A DNA stretch of 32,452 nucleotides from Pseudoxanthobacter soli DSM 19599 (lineage in GTDB: Bacteria > Pseudomonadota > Alphaproteobacteria > Rhizobiales > Segnochrobactraceae). This document shows, one piece after another, positions 30,336-32,452 of this stretch. The stretch covers positions 1-32,452 of the forward strand of contig CAMDHY010000044.1 of assembly GCA_945898215.1 (NCBI GenBank), given 5' to 3'. Under the pieces are notes generated by a model. The model saw nothing but the letters and a program-made list of their open reading frames with translations. It made no database searches and was not told the origin of the DNA. Position numbers and translations under genes: made by a program. Every line of letters starts with the position of its first letter. Within the stretch, counting starts at the first letter, position 1.

Positions 30336-31388
30336 TCAGGCTGCGCGGCTGTCGTCGGCGTAGAGGCGGAACGACTTCAGCACCACCGTCACCGGCTCGC
30401 CGGGGCTGACGGCGTCTGCGGCCCGCACAGCCACCTCGACGAGGTGGTTGTCGCGGCCGAGCGCGATCTCGATCAGGCGGTGGCCGGCGGTGCGGCGGAC
30501 GGCCCGCACGCGGCCCGGGATGCCGGTCGCCTCCGGTCCAGCGAGCGCGACGTCGTCCGGCCGCGCGAACAGCAGCGCCGGCCCGTCCTGCGACCGTCCG
30601 AGCGTGATCGGCAGGACGTCGCCGTCGAGCAGCGCCTTGCCGCCCTTCACCGACACCGGCAGCTTCACCGACTGGCCGATGAAGTCGAAGACGAACGGCG
30701 TCGCCGGCCGGTCGTAGATCTCGTCGGGCGTGCCGACCTGCTGGATCTTGCCGTCCTTCATCACGACGATGCGGTCGGCGAGCTCCATCGCCTCCTCCTG
30801 GTCGTGGGTGACGAACAGCGTCGTGTGGCCGGTGCGGTCGTGGATCTCGCGCAACCAGCGCCTGAGGTCCTTGCGGACCTTGGCGTCGAGCGCCCCGAAC
30901 GGCTCGTCGAGGAGCAGCACCTGCGGCTCGATGGCGAGCGCGCGGGCGAGCGCGACGCGCTGGCGTTGGCCGCCGGAGAGCTGCATCGGGTAGCGCTTGC
31001 CGAGGCCGGGGAGTTGCACGAAGTCGAGGAGCGTCTCGACGCGCTCGCGGATCTGCACCTTCGTCGGCCGCCGGTCGGAGGGCCGCACGGTCAGGCCGAA
31101 GGCGATGTTGTCGAACACCGTCATGTGCTTGAACAGCGCGTAGTGCTGGAAGACGAAACCGACGTTGCGCTGCTGCACAGTGCGCTGCAGGGCGTCCTCG
31201 CCACCGAACATCACGCGGCCGGAGGTCGGCGCGTCGAGGCCGGCGACGATGCGGAGCAGCGTCGTCTTGCCGGAGCCGGACGGGCCGAGCAGCGCCACGA
31301 GTTCGCCGCCCGGCACGTCGAGGCTGACGCCGTGCAGGGCCGGCGTCGTCCCGAACTCCTTGGTGAGGCCTTCGACGCGAACGTCCAT
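30336..31388 (-). CDS. cysA: Sulfate/thiosulfate ABC transporter ATP-binding protein (CysA)
   Basis: This 350-residue ATPase drives sulfate import with the CysTW permease. It has Walker A in [21 protein letters not shown]-loop [20 protein letters not shown], signature [16 protein letters not shown], Walker [17 protein letters not shown] and the switch histidine in [18 protein letters not shown]-terminal TOBE-like domain follows about residue 245. The [14 protein letters not shown] and [16 protein letters not shown] stretches are typical of CysA. I prefer the ATG at 31388, where homology starts. ATG 31460 is an in-frame alternative closer to the upstream cysW stop and would add 24 unconserved residues. 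It is the last gene of the cysT-cysW-cysA operon. Confidence 0.95.
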   Translation of the reverse strand: MDVRVEGLTKEFGTTPALHGVSLDVPGGELVALLGPSGSGKTTLLRIVAGLDAPTSGRVMFGGEDALQRTVQQRNVGFVFQHYALFKHMTVFDNIAFGLTVRPSDRRPTKVQIRERVETLLDFVQLPGLGKRYPMQLSGGQRQRVALARALAIEPQVLLLDEPFGALDAKVRKDLRRWLREIHDRTGHTTLFVTHDQEEAMELADRIVVMKDGKIQQVGTPDEIYDRPATPFVFDFIGQSVKLPVSVKGGKALLDGDVLPITLGRSQDGPALLFARPDDVALAGPEATGIPGRVRAVRRTAGHRLIEIALGRDNHLVEVAVRAADAVSPGEPVTVVLKSFRLYADDSRAA

Positions 31389-31488
31389 CGGCCTCGCCCG
31401 TCCGTGGCCCGGCAGGCCGTTGAAGGACCCGGCGAAAGTCTGGTCGGCGATCATGTCCATGATGCGGTGGCCCTCGGCGATGTCGGGG

Positions 31489-32370
31489 TCAGTGCCGGCG
31501 CGTCGCGGCGGCGATCTGGTCGGCGAAGCGCCACTCGAGCAGCGTCTTCACGACCAGCGTGACGAGGGCGAGCAGGGCCAGCACCGAGGCGATCGCGAAG
31601 GCGCCGACGAAGTCGTACTCGTTGTAGAGAATCTCGACGTGCAGCGGCATCGTGTTGGTGAGGCCGCGGATGTGGCCGGACACCACCGAGACGGCGCCGA
31701 ACTCGCCCATCGCCCGGGCGTTGCAGAGCAGCACCCCGTAGACGAGGCCCCATTTCACGTTCGGCAGCGTCACCCGCCGGAAGGTCTGCCAGCCGCTGGC
31801 CCCGAGCGACAGCGCCGCCTCCTCCTCGACCGTGCCCTGTTCCTGCATCAGCGGGATGAGCTCGCGGGCGACGAACGGGAAGGTGACGAAGATCGTCGCC
31901 AGCACGATGCCGGGCACGGCGAAGATCACCTTCACGCCATGCTCGGCGAGCCACGGGCCGAAATAGCCCTGCGCGCCGAACATCAGCACGTAGACGAGGC
32001 CGGCCACCACCGGCGAGACCGAGAACGGCAGGTCGATCAGGGTGATCAAGAGGCTCTTGCCGCGGAACTCGAACTTCGCGATCGCCCAGGCGGCGCAGAC
32101 GCCGAAGACGAGGTTCGTCGGCACCGCGATCACCGCGACCAGCAGCGTCAGCTTGATCGCCGAGATCGCGTCCGGATCGGCGAGCGCCGCCAGCGCCGGA
32201 CCGACGCCGCGCCGGAGCGCCTCGACGAACACCGAGACGAGCGGCAGGAACAGGAACAGCGCCAGGAAGGCGAGGGCCACGCCGATCAGCGCGACGCGCA
32301 CCCACGGGGCTTCGGAGACGGGGGAGCGGAAGGCGTGCGCGCCCGCCGACGTCGCGGCGCGGTCAGACAT
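31489..32370 (-). CDS. cysW: Sulfate ABC transporter permease subunit CysW
   Basis: This 293-residue inner-membrane permease has about six helices. The first hydrophobic segment is [20 protein letters not shown] and the ABC coupling segment (EAA loop) is [20 protein letters not shown], followed by [28 protein letters not shown] and [19 protein letters not shown] are typical of CysW. It forms the sulfate channel with CysT. The ATG at 32370 lies inside the end of cysT: the reading frames overlap by eight bases (ATGTCTGA), so translation is coupled. The sulfate-binding protein gene would be expected further upstream, outside the window. Confidence 0.96.
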   Translation of the reverse strand: MSDRAATSAGAHAFRSPVSEAPWVRVALIGVALAFLALFLFLPLVSVFVEALRRGVGPALAALADPDAISAIKLTLLVAVIAVPTNLVFGVCAAWAIAKFEFRGKSLLITLIDLPFSVSPVVAGLVYVLMFGAQGYFGPWLAEHGVKVIFAVPGIVLATIFVTFPFVARELIPLMQEQGTVEEEAALSLGASGWQTFRRVTLPNVKWGLVYGVLLCNARAMGEFGAVSVVSGHIRGLTNTMPLHVEILYNEYDFVGAFAIASVLALLALVTLVVKTLLEWRFADQIAAATRRH

Positions 32371-32452
32371 CGCCGAACCTCCGTCGCGCCCAGGCCTGGA
32401 TGAGGTTGATGGCGAGCAGCATCAGGAACGAGATGCCGAGCATCACCGCGGC
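32363..32452 (-). CDS. cysT: Sulfate ABC transporter permease CysT, C-terminal end (partial)
   Basis: Only the last 29 codons are inside the window. They encode a membrane helix, [20 protein letters not shown], then a basic tail WARRRFGDV and TGA at 32365-32363. The 'LLL.IN..Q.W..RR' ending is typical of CysT/CysU, and the overlap with cysW supports it. The rest of the gene lies beyond base 32452. Confidence 0.88.
   Translation of the reverse strand, partial: AAVMLGISFLMLLAINLIQAWARRRFGDV

Overview
This 32.5 kb window looks like a chromosomal segment of a very GC-rich alphaproteobacterium, most likely of the order Hyphomicrobiales (Rhizobiales). Supporting signs are the block of yidD, an IscU/NifU-like scaffold gene, folE and hisI, a DUF1127/LysR divergent pair, DUF3126, a BTLCP-type transglutaminase-like peptidase, and carnitine genes of the type described in rhizobia. 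The genus cannot be fixed from the sequence. I see no rRNA, tRNA, CRISPR array, transposase, integrase or phage gene. Genes are densely packed and no gap exceeds about 300 bases.

Layout. Bases 1-535 hold the facing 3' remnants of an Lrp/AsnC regulator and a DMT-family transporter, apparently a deletion scar. Then come a TusA-type sulfur carrier (-), a FATP-type acyl-CoA synthetase overlapping a DUF924 gene (+), and a DUF1127 gene (-) divergent from a LysR regulator (+). Bases 4909-8519 carry a carnitine degradation locus: a GlxA/AraC-type regulator (-), a beta-keto acid cleavage enzyme, and a carnitine dehydrogenase fused to a thioesterase. Together these could take carnitine to glycine betaine. 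Bases 8586-10882 hold yidD and an Fe-S scaffold gene (-), divergent from folE and hisI (+). Bases 11070-14101 hold a tripartite tricarboxylate transporter operon whose binding-protein gene has an in-frame stop codon. A small exported His-rich protein and a four-helix membrane protein follow (14276-15138).

The middle region (15166-22254) is a mix of single genes: a CBS-pair protein, a rhomboid protease, a BTLCP peptidase, a gamma-class carbonic anhydrase homologue, DUF3126, a sulfotransferase-like protein, cysE, xthA and a beta-propeller protein. Bases 22334-24290 hold a PhoB-type response regulator followed by a cyclic-nucleotide-binding domain joined in frame to a beta-carbonic anhydrase. 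Next come an L,D-transpeptidase, two low-complexity envelope-type proteins in convergent orientation, an rfbD homologue, a secreted metzincin-like peptidase gene with a frameshift, and the sulfate uptake genes cysA, cysW and the end of cysT.

Themes. Sulfur assimilation recurs (TusA-like, cysE, cysTWA). Three genes carry apparent single-event lesions or junctions: tctC (nonsense), the metzincin (+1 base) and the Lrp remnant (frame break). A fourth open reading frame, the cNMP-carbonic anhydrase fusion, runs across a C8 tract. These should be checked against raw reads before being treated as biology. The best candidates for undescribed biology are the DUF6152/DUF6644-like pair, whose exported partner would begin with histidine after signal cleavage as in CopC-type copper proteins, and the cNMP-carbonic anhydrase fusion. 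Family assignments come from motif recognition by eye; no database search was run.
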